From UBA11524 sp045591175 (GTDB lineage: Bacteria > Bacillota > Clostridia > Christensenellales > Aristaeellaceae): a DNA stretch of 64,000 bases. Of this stretch, positions 8,199 to 15,229 are shown piece after piece. The notes beneath the pieces were generated by a model that ran no database searches, was not told the origin of the DNA, and was given only the letters and a program-made list of their open reading frames with translations. The translations under genes were made by a program, and so were the position numbers. The stretch's first letter is position 1. Each line of letters starts with the position of its first letter. The DNA is taken from the NCBI GenBank assembly GCA_045591175.1, contig JAZNSI010000013.1:62001-126000 (forward strand). The letters run 5' to 3'.

Positions 8199-9188
8199 TT
8201 ACTTCTTCTCAGCGGGAGCAGCGGGCTGGCTGGCCTTGGCGATGGAATCGCGCATGGTGGTGTCAGCGATGGTGTTCTGCATCTGGTAGTAGTCCATCAC
8301 GCCCAGCTTGCCGTCACGCAGGGCAGCAGCCATGGCACGCGGCACTTCGGCTTCGGCCTCGACGACCTTGGCGCGCATCTCCTGCACGGCGGCCTTCATT
8401 TCCTGCTCGTGAGCGACGGCCATTGCGCGGCGCTCCTCGGCCTTGGCCTGAGCGATGCGGCGGTCGGCTTCAGCCTGGTCCATGGCCAGCTGAGCGCCGA
8501 TGTTGCGGCCCACGTCCACGTCAGCGATGTCGATGGACAGGATCTCGTAAGCGGTGCCGGCGTCCAGGCCCTTGGCCAGCACGGTACGGCTGATGGAGTC
8601 GGGGTTTTCCAGAACGGCCTTGTGGCTCTCAGCGGAACCAACGGTGGTGACGATGCCCTCGCCAACACGGGCGACGACGGTTTCCTCACCAGCGCCGCCG
8701 ACCAGACGGCTGATGTCGGTACGCACGGTCACGCGGGCCTTGGCACGCAGCTCAATGCCGTCCTTGGCGATGGCGGCGACCACGGGGGTCTCGATGACCT
8801 TGGGGGTAACGCTCATCTGCACGGCAGCGAACACATCGCGGCCAGCCAGGTCGATGGCGCAGGCCTTTTCAAAGGGCAGGTCGATGTTGGCGCGCTGGGC
8901 GGCGATCAGGGCGTTGACGACGCGGTCGATGTTGCCGCCGGCCAGGAAGTGGGTTTCCAGCTGGCTGATGGTCAGCTTGAGGCCGGCCTTGGTAGCCTTG
9001 ATCAGGGGATACACCAGACGCTTGGGCTGGATGCGGCGGATCTTCATGCCGATCAGGGTGCCCCACTTGACGTGCACACCGGACGCCAGGGCGCTGATCC
9101 ACAGGCCCACGGGCACGAAGCTCAGGAAGATGCACAGCAGGATGAAAACCAGTGCGATGATGCCAACGATGTAAATGATAGGATCCAT
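8199..9188 (-). CDS. floA: Flotillin-like protein FloA (SPFH domain)
   Basis: This 329-residue membrane scaffold organises lipid-raft-like functional membrane microdomains. An N-terminal hydrophobic hairpin (about 4-32) is followed by a SPFH/band-7 domain (about 35-220) with KATKAGLKLTISQLETHFLAGG, typical of YqfA/UPF0365. A flotillin-type coiled region then contains Ala/Glu repeats (MDQAEADRRIAQAKAEERRA). The length matches Bacillus FloA (331 aa). The ATG is preceded by GGGAGG. It lies 75 bases downstream of nfeD in the conserved nfeD-floA order. Confidence 0.93.
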   Translation of the reverse strand: MDPIIYIVGIIALVFILLCIFLSFVPVGLWISALASGVHVKWGTLIGMKIRRIQPKRLVYPLIKATKAGLKLTISQLETHFLAGGNIDRVVNALIAAQRANIDLPFEKACAIDLAGRDVFAAVQMSVTPKVIETPVVAAIAKDGIELRAKARVTVRTDISRLVGGAGEETVVARVGEGIVTTVGSAESHKAVLENPDSISRTVLAKGLDAGTAYEILSIDIADVDVGRNIGAQLAMDQAEADRRIAQAKAEERRAMAVAHEQEMKAAVQEMRAKVVEAEAEVPRAMAAALRDGKLGVMDYYQMQNTIADTTMRDSIAKASQPAAPAEKK

Positions 9189-9263
9189 ACAATTTTCCTC
9201 CCTATTATTCAGCCATTGCGAGCAATGACCTGCACTTAAAGGCCGATGGCCTTTATCTCCTTG

Positions 9264-9761
9264 TTACACGGCGCGGACCAGGATCTTCGCGCCTTCCACC
9301 TTGATGATGCGGACCGTCGTGCCTGCGGGGATGTAGTCGCCCTCGGAGGACACGTTGAGGCGTACGCCCTCAAAATCGGCGATGCCGGCAGGACGCAGCA
9401 CGGTGGTTGCGGTACCTTCCTTGTCCATAAAGACCGCCAGGTCTTCGATGGAACGGTAGCCGTCCTCGTTGCTTTCGGTCTCCGAGTGCACCAGACTGGA
9501 CTTGCTCAGCCGGCCTCTGGTGATCGACCGAAGGCTGGTCGAGATGGCGATGGCCAGCACCAGCAGCACGATCAGCAGCATGGCCAGTGTGGCGAGGGGG
9601 CCGTGCTCGAACCAGGTCATCACCAGGGTAATGACTTCCAGGATCACGCCGGTGATGCCCGGAGCGCCGAAGCCAGGCATGAATGCCTCCAGGATCAGCA
9701 GTCCGATGCCGATGACGAAGCAGATGATGATCGGCAGGTTTGCAGCGATAAATTCCAACAT
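9264..9761 (-). CDS. Short NfeD-like membrane protein
   Basis: The 165-residue protein has three to four membrane segments (about 8-28, 35-50, 55-75) followed by an OB-fold NfeD domain (about 100-165: GTATTVLRPAGIADFEG...GDYIPAGTTVRIIKVEG). It lacks the N-terminal ClpP-like protease of long NfeD proteins, so it is the short form that pairs with FloA. AAGGAGG precedes the ATG. It is the first gene of the nfeD-floA operon, with two candidate promoters upstream. Confidence 0.88.
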   Translation of the reverse strand: MLEFIAANLPIIICFVIGIGLLILEAFMPGFGAPGITGVILEVITLVMTWFEHGPLATLAMLLIVLLVLAIAISTSLRSITRGRLSKSSLVHSETESNEDGYRSIEDLAVFMDKEGTATTVLRPAGIADFEGVRLNVSSEGDYIPAGTTVRIIKVEGAKILVRAV

Positions 9762-9811
9762 GGGGGATGGACCTCCTTCCGGGACCGCTGTCCCGTCTTG
9801 TTTACGCTGTC

Positions 9812-9840
9812 AGCATAGCACAAGGATATTCGCGGCGCAA
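9812..9840 (-). promoter_or_regulatory. Proximal promoter of the nfeD-floA operon
   Basis: On the minus strand, TTGCGC (9835-9840) and TATGCT (9812-9817) are separated by 17 bp, about 50 bases upstream of the nfeD start. Confidence 0.6.
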
Positions 9841-9854
9841 TGGGTTTTGCTCCA

Positions 9855-9883
9855 ATTATACATTTCGATGTCTGAAATGTCAG
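9855..9883 (-). promoter_or_regulatory. Distal promoter of the nfeD-floA operon with a dyad in the spacer
   Basis: On the minus strand, CTGACA (9878-9883) and TATAAT (9855-9860) are separated by 17 bp. The spacer contains the inverted repeat CATTTC-7-GAAATG (9861-9879), which could be an operator for an unidentified regulator. Confidence 0.6.
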
Positions 9884-9909
9884 GCCGGGCAGCCCCGGCG
9901 GGCGGTTCG

Positions 9910-10015
9910 CGATTGGGTTGAGCACCTTCGGATGGAGTGAGCTCGCGTGGAAATTGGCGCGGGCTTGGCGTTGCGCGGCCGGCCGCTCATCGGCCGGGCT
10001 ACGGGCTTGAATGAA
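9910..10015 (-). repeat. Intergenic repeat family 4, copy 1
   Basis: Read on the minus strand this segment matches 57752-57840 on the plus strand. The shared core, AGCCCGGCCGATGAGCGGCC, is followed by CGCGCAAC and a further 60 bases of weaker similarity ending in CAACCCAATCGC / CAACTCAATCGC. The core forms a strong hairpin with a GATGA loop. It lies between uracil-DNA glycosylase and nfeD. Confidence 0.65.
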
Positions 10016-10023
10016 AGGGGAGG

Positions 10024-10608
10024 TCAGAGGAGGGATTTCAGCGCCTGCAGATCTCCGTCATAGACCTCCTGCAGGCTGCGGTTGTAGATGATGCTTGCCG
10101 GATGATACAGCGGGAAAAGCGCGAATTCGCCCTCCTGCTTTTCGTGATTCACGGTGACGCGGGTCTCCCGGCCGTGCATGTCGCCGATGATGGCCTTAGG
10201 GCCGCACAGCGCCTTGAGGGCGAAGTTCCCCAGGGTCACGATCATCTTCGGCTGCACGAGGAGGATCTCCTCCATCAGGTAGGGCGTGAACAGCGCCAGC
10301 TCCTCCTTGTTTGGCGGGCGGTTCGATACGCGGCCCTTGTCGGACACCTTCGTTGGGCGGATCTTCACCACGTTGCTGATGTAGATGTCCTCGCGGTTCA
10401 GCTCCAGCACACGAAGGAAGCCATCGAGGTTCTTGCCGGCCTTGCCCACAAAGGGACGCCCCTGCAGGCTTTCCTGTTCGCCGGGGGCCTCGCCGATGAG
10501 CATCACCGGGGGATGATCGGCATTGCCTTCGCCCAGCACGATGGGCTTTTCCTCCGCCGGCCACAGATCCTGGAAGAAGCGGAGCATCTTATTGTTGAAG
10601 GATTGCAT
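10024..10608 (-). CDS. Family-4-like uracil-DNA glycosylase without cluster cysteines
   Basis: This 194-residue enzyme should remove uracil from DNA as the first step of base excision repair. It has the family 4/5 motif A (GEAPGEQESLQGRPFVGKAG, from residue 39) and the second catalytic motif YHPAS (168-172). Canonical family 4 enzymes hold a 4Fe-4S cluster with four Cys. Here the N-terminal pair is absent, KCRP is KIRP (82-85) and the fourth position reads ALFTPYL; the only Cys is C135. The start at 10608 is chosen for GGAGGG 5 bases upstream. It follows rnz by 14 bases in the same transcript. Confidence 0.82.
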   Translation of the reverse strand: MQSFNNKMLRFFQDLWPAEEKPIVLGEGNADHPPVMLIGEAPGEQESLQGRPFVGKAGKNLDGFLRVLELNREDIYISNVVKIRPTKVSDKGRVSNRPPNKEELALFTPYLMEEILLVQPKMIVTLGNFALKALCGPKAIIGDMHGRETRVTVNHEKQEGEFALFPLYHPASIIYNRSLQEVYDGDLQALKSLL

Positions 10609-10622
10609 AGTGCCCTCCATTT

Positions 10623-11525
10623 TTACGGATATTGCAGTGTGATCGTCATGCCGTCCACGGCAACGTCGGTGTCGGGGAAAATATCCCGCGCGTTGTCGAG
10701 GAATTCCTCCGGCTCCTCGATGGAGGTGGAGAAGTGGGTCAGCAGGAGCCGTCCGGCCTCTGCATCCCGGGCGAGGGCAGCGGCTTCACGGTAGAGCATG
10801 TGATGATTCTTCACCGCCAGGGGGAGCTTCTCCTCCGCGCCGTACATACCCTCCAGGATCATCAAATCGCAGCGGAAGCCCAGATCGGGGATCGCGTCCA
10901 CAGGGCGGGTATCCGTGGCGTAAAGCACCGTGATGCCCTGCCGCGGCGTGCCCATGACGTCCTCCGGGCGGATGACGCGCCCGTCCACCTCGGCGGATTC
11001 ACCCCTTTGCAGCGACTTCCATAGGGGCAGGGGAACGTTCAGCGCGCGGGCCTTCTCCGGGTCGAAGGCGGCCTTGCGCGGCAGATGCAGCCGGAAGCCC
11101 AGACAGGGCATGCCGTGATCCAGCGGGAAAGCGGTAATCTGCATGCCGATCAGCTCAAATTCAGTCTGCCCCGACAGCTCGTGGAGTACAACCGGGAATG
11201 TCAGCTGCGGTGCGATGACCCGCAGGCCGTTCACGATCTGCGTCAAGCCCACCGGGCCGTAGATGTGCAGCGGCTCGGTGCGCATCGCCTTCGTTAATGC
11301 CAGCAGCATGCCGGGAAGTCCCGAGCAGTGATCCGCGTGGAAATGACTGATCAGGATGCCGTCGATGCACTGCATGCCCCAGCCGAGCTTCTGCACGCCC
11401 ACCTGCGTGCCTTCGCCGCAGTCAATGAGCAGGGCGCGGCCGTTCACGCGGGCATACAGGGCAGCAAGCGCCCGGTCGGGCATGGGCATGGTGCCGCCGG
11501 TTCCAAGGGTGCACAGGTCGAGCAT
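10623..11525 (-). CDS. rnz: Ribonuclease Z (tRNA 3'-processing beta-lactamase-fold nuclease)
   Basis: The 300-residue metallo-beta-lactamase protein cleaves tRNA precursors at the 3' end. The zinc motif HFHADH is at 61-66, after LLIDCGEGTQVGVQKLGWG. Further family marks are FPLDHGMPCLGFRL, a downstream YATDTRP, and a late LTHFSTS. The ATG at 11525 has GGAGG 9 bases upstream; the frame stays open for 100 more codons but would run into thiT. The 3' CCA is not encoded in the tRNA gene of this window, which fits a need for RNase Z. It is followed closely by the uracil-DNA glycosylase gene. Confidence 0.9.
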   Translation of the reverse strand: MLDLCTLGTGGTMPMPDRALAALYARVNGRALLIDCGEGTQVGVQKLGWGMQCIDGILISHFHADHCSGLPGMLLALTKAMRTEPLHIYGPVGLTQIVNGLRVIAPQLTFPVVLHELSGQTEFELIGMQITAFPLDHGMPCLGFRLHLPRKAAFDPEKARALNVPLPLWKSLQRGESAEVDGRVIRPEDVMGTPRQGITVLYATDTRPVDAIPDLGFRCDLMILEGMYGAEEKLPLAVKNHHMLYREAAALARDAEAGRLLLTHFSTSIEEPEEFLDNARDIFPDTDVAVDGMTITLQYP

Positions 11526-11586
11526 AGGGCATAATCCTCCAAATTCGATATAAGGATATATTCGCTGTGTAGGACGGAAATCCTGC

Positions 11587-11621
11587 AAAAAAGGCGTGCT
11601 AGCCTTTTCAGCCAGCACGCC
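11587..11621 (-). terminator. Intrinsic terminator of thiT
   Basis: On the minus strand an 8-bp perfect GC-rich stem (11614-11621 with 11593-11600), extended inward, is followed by TTTTTT. It lies just downstream of the thiT stop. Confidence 0.85.
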
Positions 11622-11626
11622 GGGAT

Positions 11627-12304
11627 TCAGTTTTTCATCATTTTCATGATGCGCTTGCCCACGAACACTGCCAGCACGATGCAGATCAGCGTATCGGGGA
11701 CGAGGTAGGCGCCGTTGTAGACAAGGCTTGCCCAGGGCGCGGTGTCCCAGTAGAAGATGCCCGCCAGTGTTGCGGACAGGCAGCGGCCCAAAGCACCCAG
11801 CACCATTGCGGCGTAGAGGCTCCATTTGCTCCAGGACTTGGGCAGGAACCTGTACAGGCCCGCCAGGCCGATCAGCGCGAAGGCGAGGGGGTAGTCCAGC
11901 AGGAACTGGATGGGATGTACGAACCAGCCGCCCTGCAGGTACTGCAGCATGCCGTAGGCTGCGCCTGCCAGAAGGCCCGGGCCCACGCCGTAGGATGCGG
12001 CGAAGAGCATCAGCGGCAGCATGCTCGCCAGGGTGACGGAGCCGCTGTTGGGCATCCGCCAGATCTTGATGTAGCTCAGCACGAAGGCCAGCGCGATGGA
12101 CAGCGCCGCGTAGGCCATTGATTTTGCCGTCCAGGTCTTGCGGCTGACGCTCATGCCCACCATGATGGCGGCAAGGATGACAAGGGTGAAAATGGTGATC
12201 CAGCCCGTAGCGCCAAGCTCGCTGAAGCGGCCCAGCACTTCACTCAGGAAGGACGTGCTTTCTTCGGCGGTTTCCTCCGCCAGGGCAGTAGAATACAGGA
12301 ACAT
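11627..12304 (-). CDS. thiT: ECF thiamine transporter S component ThiT
   Basis: The 225-residue protein has about six membrane segments after an N-terminal helix. It carries the ThiT signature: FVLSYIKIWRMPNSGSVTLA, then SYGVGPGLLAGAAYGMLQYL and a downstream conserved FLLDYPLAF. It binds thiamine and works with the shared ECF module (EcfA, EcfA', EcfT), which is encoded elsewhere. AAGGAGG precedes the ATG. Its leader contains a TPP riboswitch and terminator, so expression should fall when thiamine pyrophosphate is plentiful. Confidence 0.95.
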   Translation of the reverse strand: MFLYSTALAEETAEESTSFLSEVLGRFSELGATGWITIFTLVILAAIMVGMSVSRKTWTAKSMAYAALSIALAFVLSYIKIWRMPNSGSVTLASMLPLMLFAASYGVGPGLLAGAAYGMLQYLQGGWFVHPIQFLLDYPLAFALIGLAGLYRFLPKSWSKWSLYAAMVLGALGRCLSATLAGIFYWDTAPWASLVYNGAYLVPDTLICIVLAVFVGKRIMKMMKN

Positions 12305-12325
12305 TGTGGATTACCTCCTTTTTTT

Positions 12326-12408
12326 ATCGGCCATCGCTGCTTTGGCAGCGCTGGCTACACGCGGCAATTGCAAGCAATTGCTCGCGTTAGTCGGGCTTTG
12401 CCCGACCT
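12326..12408 (+). repeat. Three-hairpin intergenic element, copy A
   Basis: The order is CGGCCATC, hairpin 1 (12335-12350, six bp, TTTG loop), TGGCTACAC, hairpin 2 (GCAATTGC arms 12364-12371 and 12374-12381), a TTAG linker, then hairpin 3 (GTCGGGC/GCCCGAC, 12390-12406). It lies between the thiT start and the riboswitch terminator, in antisense orientation to thiT. Linkers match copies B, C and D while stems differ. Confidence 0.8.
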
Positions 12409-12428
12409 TGCGTGCCGCATCCAGGCAC

Positions 12429-12452
12429 AAAAAAACCCGCGATATACGCGGG
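12429..12452 (-). terminator. Riboswitch expression-platform terminator
   Basis: On the minus strand CCCGCG-TATAT-CGCGGG is followed by seven T residues. It lies about 70 bases downstream of the TPP aptamer and before thiT, as expected for transcription termination control. Confidence 0.85.
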
Positions 12453-12519
12453 AAAGCAGGTAGCATACGCTTCTTCTCCATGCCTGGCCAGGTTTCATGA
12501 AGAATCGCGCCATGCGGCT

Positions 12520-12620
12520 CCGCTTCCCTACGGTAGGATGACCTACACAGGTTCCAAGGGTCGAGCTTGCGCTCTCTCAGCAGCAGGAAGGGGATCCCCC
12601 TCTTGCCGCACCCCCAGCGG
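12520..12620 (-). ncRNA. TPP riboswitch aptamer (THI element)
   Basis: On the minus strand the conserved blocks appear in order: GGGGGTGC, CTGAGAG, ACCCTTGGAACCTG and GTAGGGAAGC. The closing helix P1 is CCGCT (12616-12620) with AGCGG (12520-12524). With the terminator at 12429-12452 it should repress thiT when TPP binds. Confidence 0.95.
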
Positions 12621-12639
12621 TGGATGCGATTTCGGTAAC

Positions 12640-12668
12640 ATTATAGTCCGTATGACGGTTCTTGTCAA
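12640..12668 (-). promoter_or_regulatory. Promoter of thiT
   Basis: A perfect consensus lies on the minus strand: TTGACA (12663-12668), 17-bp spacer, TATAAT (12640-12645), just upstream of the riboswitch. It is divergent from the yfbR promoter, with the two -35 boxes 14 bp apart. Confidence 0.9.
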
Positions 12669-12682
12669 GGAAAAGATTATCA

Positions 12683-12711
12683 TTGCGCCGGAGGTCGTTT
12701 TCTGCTACAAT
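12683..12711 (+). promoter_or_regulatory. Promoter of yfbR
   Basis: TTGCGC (12683-12688), 17-bp spacer, TACAAT (12706-12711). The start of transcription should be near 12718, so the three-hairpin element copy B (12714-12806) would form almost the whole 5' leader. Confidence 0.7.
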
Positions 12712-12713
12712 AT

Positions 12714-12806
12714 ATCGGCCATCACTCGCCATAAAGGCGAGCGTTGGCTACACTCAGCGATCACAAGTGATCGCTCTCGTTAGTCGGACTTGAGCCCGAC
12801 CTCATC
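12714..12806 (+). repeat. Three-hairpin intergenic element, copy B
   Basis: CGGCCATC is followed by hairpin 1 (CTCGCC/GGCGAG, 12725-12741), TTGGCTACAC, hairpin 2 (9-bp perfect stem 12756-12764 with 12767-12775), CTCGTTAG, hairpin 3 (GTCGG...CCGAC, 12783-12800) and CTCATC. The stems differ from copy A but pair fully. It sits in the yfbR 5' leader, ending 20 bases before the start codon. Confidence 0.8.
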
Positions 12807-12825
12807 AGAACGTGGAGGAACCCGG

Positions 12826-13416
12826 ATGAAGCACCACTTTTTTGCCTATGTCAGCCGTCTGCGCTATATCCGCCGCTGGGGCCTGATGCGCTCCGTCATG
12901 CCGGAGAACGACGCGGAGCATTCCCTGCAGGTGGCGATGATCGCCCATGCCATTGCCATCATCGGCCGCGATACCTATGGCCGTGATGTCGACCCGGAGC
13001 ATGTGCTGGCCCTGGGCGTGTATCACGATGTGAGCGAAGTGATCACCGGCGATATGCCCACGCCCGTCAAGTACCAGACCGACGAGCTGCGCAAGTCCTA
13101 CAAGGACGTGGAGCGCATGGCCAACGACCGTCTGCTGTCCATGCTGCCCGACGGCATGCGCACGGCATACGAACCCTACCTGAGCGCCCCGGAGGGCTAC
13201 GACAGGCAGGTGGTGAAGGCGGCAGACTCCATCAGCGCATATTTGAAGTGCCTGGAGGAGAAGCGCGCCGGCAACCGTGAATTCGAAGCGGCAGGGGAGT
13301 CCATCAAGCGGGGCCTGGAGCAGATCGATCTGCCGGAGGTGCAGGATTTCATCCGCGAATTCATCCCCTCCTTCGAGCTGTCGCTGGACGAGCTGAATCA
13401 GCCCACAGGAAGATAA
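12826..13416 (+). CDS. yfbR: 5'-deoxynucleotidase, YfbR family
   Basis: The 196-residue HD-domain phosphohydrolase should remove the 5' phosphate from deoxyribonucleoside monophosphates. Residues corresponding to the E. coli YfbR active site are present with a one-residue shift: R17 and W18 (YIRRWGLM), H32 (NDAEHSLQVA), H67-D68 (YHDVSE), D76 (ITGDMPTPVK) and D134 (VKAADSISAYL). The ATG at 12826 follows GTGGAGG; 12 upstream in-frame codons fall in the leader element. The transcript likely begins at the 12683-12711 promoter. Confidence 0.93.
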   Translation: MKHHFFAYVSRLRYIRRWGLMRSVMPENDAEHSLQVAMIAHAIAIIGRDTYGRDVDPEHVLALGVYHDVSEVITGDMPTPVKYQTDELRKSYKDVERMANDRLLSMLPDGMRTAYEPYLSAPEGYDRQVVKAADSISAYLKCLEEKRAGNREFEAAGESIKRGLEQIDLPEVQDFIREFIPSFELSLDELNQPTGR

Positions 13417-13446
13417 GCGGACGATGTAACAATTCCTGCCGCAATA

Positions 13447-13475
13447 TTGCAATTTGCGCGAGAAACGATTATAAT
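13447..13475 (+). promoter_or_regulatory. Promoter of the LCP gene
   Basis: TTGCAA (13447-13452), 17-bp spacer, TATAAT (13470-13475), followed by AAGGAGG and the ATG at 13509. Confidence 0.85.
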
Positions 13476-13508
13476 GTAGAGGATACCTCAAACAAGGAGG
13501 ACCCTGGA

Positions 13509-14636
13509 ATGAATATGAAGAAGCGCCTGCTGGCGATGTTGATGATGCTGTGCATGGTTTTGCCCCTGGCTTCCGCGGAGGACGTGGCGGAGGGCTTTGA
13601 TGACGCGATCGTTATTGACAGCGAAGATGCTGTGTCTGCTGAGGACGAGGTGTACATCCCCGAGGATGACGAGGAACTGGCTGCTGCCATTGAGATCCTT
13701 GATGGCGAGCGGGATGAAACCGTCGATCCCGATTCCCTGGATCTGAATGAGAATCTGCCGGACAATGTGGTCAATATCCTGCTCATCGGCATCGACGGAC
13801 GCACGGCGGATATGGACAGCAAGAACAGCACCCAGCACGGCGATGTGCAGATCATCGTGTCCATCAACAAGGATGATGGCACTATCAAGCTCACCAGCGT
13901 CCTGCGCGACCTGTATGTCACCATTCCCGGCTACAAGAGCAAGAACCGCATCAACGTGGCCTATAAGAATGGCGGCGGTCAGCTGGCTATGCGCACGATG
14001 AACAACCTGCTGGAGCTGAACATCCAGCACTATGTGGTCATCAACTTCTACGGCCTGGCTTCCATTATTGACGAGCTGGGCGGCATTGATATCGAGCTGA
14101 CCAAGCAGGAAGCTGCTGCGATCAATGCCTACATCAAAAAGAATCCCCCGAAATATGATAACCAGGGCAAGGACTACAAGCGCGTTCCGCTGGAGAAGAA
14201 GAACGGCGTGCAGCACCTGGACGGCATCCAGGCGGTCATGTATGCCCGTCTGCGCTCCACCGACAACGACTTCAAGCGCACCGAGCGTCAGCGTCATCTG
14301 CTGGAGCTGCTGCTGGGCAAGGTGCTGGATGGCGGCCTGGACATGAATAAGCTCCTGGGTCTGCTGGAGACCTGCCTGCCCTACGCGGAGACCAACATGT
14401 CCGCCAAGGACATGCTGAACCTGGCCATGGGCGTGCTGAAGTCCGATATCCTGACCCGCCTGTCCAACGGCGAGCCGCTGCTGGAGCAGAACCGCGTCCC
14501 GATGGATGAAACCTGGAAGTATTACACCACTTCCGGCGGCGCATCCGTCGTGGCTTTCCGCACCGACAAGCGTCTCCGTGAGAATATTGAGGGAATCCAC
14601 GAGTTCATCTACGGTGAGTATATCCCTGCTGAATAA
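13509..14636 (+). CDS. LytR-CpsA-Psr (LCP) family cell-wall glycopolymer ligase
   Basis: The 375-residue protein has a signal peptide (about 1-23, ending in LASAED) and a very acidic linker (about 24-82). The LCP domain begins at NILLIGIDGR and contains SVLRDLYVTIPGY, KNRINVAYKNGG and YARLRSTDNDFKRTERQR, with the conserved Arg residues that hold the pyrophosphate-lipid substrate. LCP enzymes attach teichoic acids or capsular polymers to peptidoglycan outside the membrane. LCP proteins are usually held by an N-terminal membrane helix; here the ASA motif suggests cleavage, or else retention as an anchor. It has its own promoter and terminator, so it is monocistronic. Confidence 0.9.
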   Translation: MNMKKRLLAMLMMLCMVLPLASAEDVAEGFDDAIVIDSEDAVSAEDEVYIPEDDEELAAAIEILDGERDETVDPDSLDLNENLPDNVVNILLIGIDGRTADMDSKNSTQHGDVQIIVSINKDDGTIKLTSVLRDLYVTIPGYKSKNRINVAYKNGGGQLAMRTMNNLLELNIQHYVVINFYGLASIIDELGGIDIELTKQEAAAINAYIKKNPPKYDNQGKDYKRVPLEKKNGVQHLDGIQAVMYARLRSTDNDFKRTERQRHLLELLLGKVLDGGLDMNKLLGLLETCLPYAETNMSAKDMLNLAMGVLKSDILTRLSNGEPLLEQNRVPMDETWKYYTTSGGASVVAFRTDKRLRENIEGIHEFIYGEYIPAE

Positions 14637-14645
14637 CAGAAGCAT

Positions 14646-14682
14646 TCAGGCGGGCGACAGATGCTGTCCGCCTGATTCTTTT
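14646..14682 (+). terminator. Intrinsic terminator of the LCP gene
   Basis: A stem of about 12 bp (TCAGGCGG...CCGCCTGA, 14646-14674) is followed by ATTCTTTTTT. Confidence 0.85.
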
Positions 14683-14727
14683 TTGCAAAATTCCCTGCAA
14701 AATCCCGGAAAATCCTGCTTTTGCCCC

Positions 14728-14756
14728 TTGCTTTTCCGCAATGCCTGTGATATAAT
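14728..14756 (+). promoter_or_regulatory. Promoter of rpmB
   Basis: TTGCTT (14728-14733), 17-bp spacer, TATAAT (14751-14756), upstream of an AAGGAGG site. Confidence 0.8.
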
Positions 14757-14802
14757 AGCAAGGCTTTGATGTGTGCATACTCCAACAAGGAGGTGGATTT
14801 CC

Positions 14803-15015
14803 ATGGGTAAGTATTGCGAAGTTTGCGGCAAGGGTACGCTGAATGGTCACAATGTCAGCCACTCCAACCGTAAGACCAACCGCATCTGGGCTCCCAATGT
14901 TCAGAATGTCCGCGTTGTGGTCAATGGTACCGCGAAGCGTATGAACGTCTGTACCAGCTGCCTGCGCAGCGGCAACGTCACTCGTGCGCTCCCCCGTACC
15001 CGCAAGGAAGCGTAA
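14803..15015 (+). CDS. rpmB: Ribosomal protein L28, zinc-binding form
   Basis: This 70-residue 50S subunit protein starts MGKYCEVCGKG and contains HNVSHSNRKTNRIWAPN, diagnostic of bL28. Two Cys pairs (C5/C8 and C50/C53) make it the zinc-containing version. The ATG at 14803 follows AAGGAGG. It is a single-gene unit with its own promoter and terminator; the usual neighbours in other Bacillota (DAK kinase and Asp23 genes) are not present. Confidence 0.97.
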   Translation: MGKYCEVCGKGTLNGHNVSHSNRKTNRIWAPNVQNVRVVVNGTAKRMNVCTSCLRSGNVTRALPRTRKEA

Positions 15016-15059
15016 TCGGTTCGCCGGTTCGTCACGCCTTAGCAGAGGATGCATCATGA

Positions 15060-15092
15060 CCTTCGATTGTTGTGCGACAATCGGAGGTTTTT
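15060..15092 (+). terminator. Intrinsic terminator of rpmB
   Basis: An 11-bp stem (15060-15070 with 15077-15087, one T-G pair) is followed by TTTTTG. Confidence 0.85.
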
Positions 15093-15130
15093 GTTTTTCA
15101 AGGATTCTGAAAATATTGAGAGTGTTCGCC

Positions 15131-15159
15131 TTTACAAGGGAACAGACAGACGATATAAT
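15131..15159 (+). promoter_or_regulatory. Promoter of mrfA
   Basis: TTTACA (15131-15136), 17-bp spacer, TATAAT (15154-15159). The leader contains a small hairpin repeat (GGGGCGGGC...GCTCGCCCG, 15180-15200) of a type common in Bacillota intergenic DNA. Confidence 0.75.
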
Positions 15160-15229
15160 AAAACAAACACAGCATCCGTAGGGGCGGGCAGGGCTCGCCC
15201 GTCATCTCACCGTGAAAGGCGGCTCCGCC

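Noticed and set aside
11526..11825. In-frame N-terminal extension of RNase Z
   Set aside because: It would overlap thiT and its terminator, and the RNase Z N-terminus (LDLCTLGTGGT) starts at 11525 with GGAGG upstream.
13509..13577. Lipoprotein signal for the LCP protein because of the Cys at residue 15
   Set aside because: The Cys lies in the hydrophobic core (MMLCMVLPLASA) without a following small-residue pattern, and a signal peptidase I site ASA follows.
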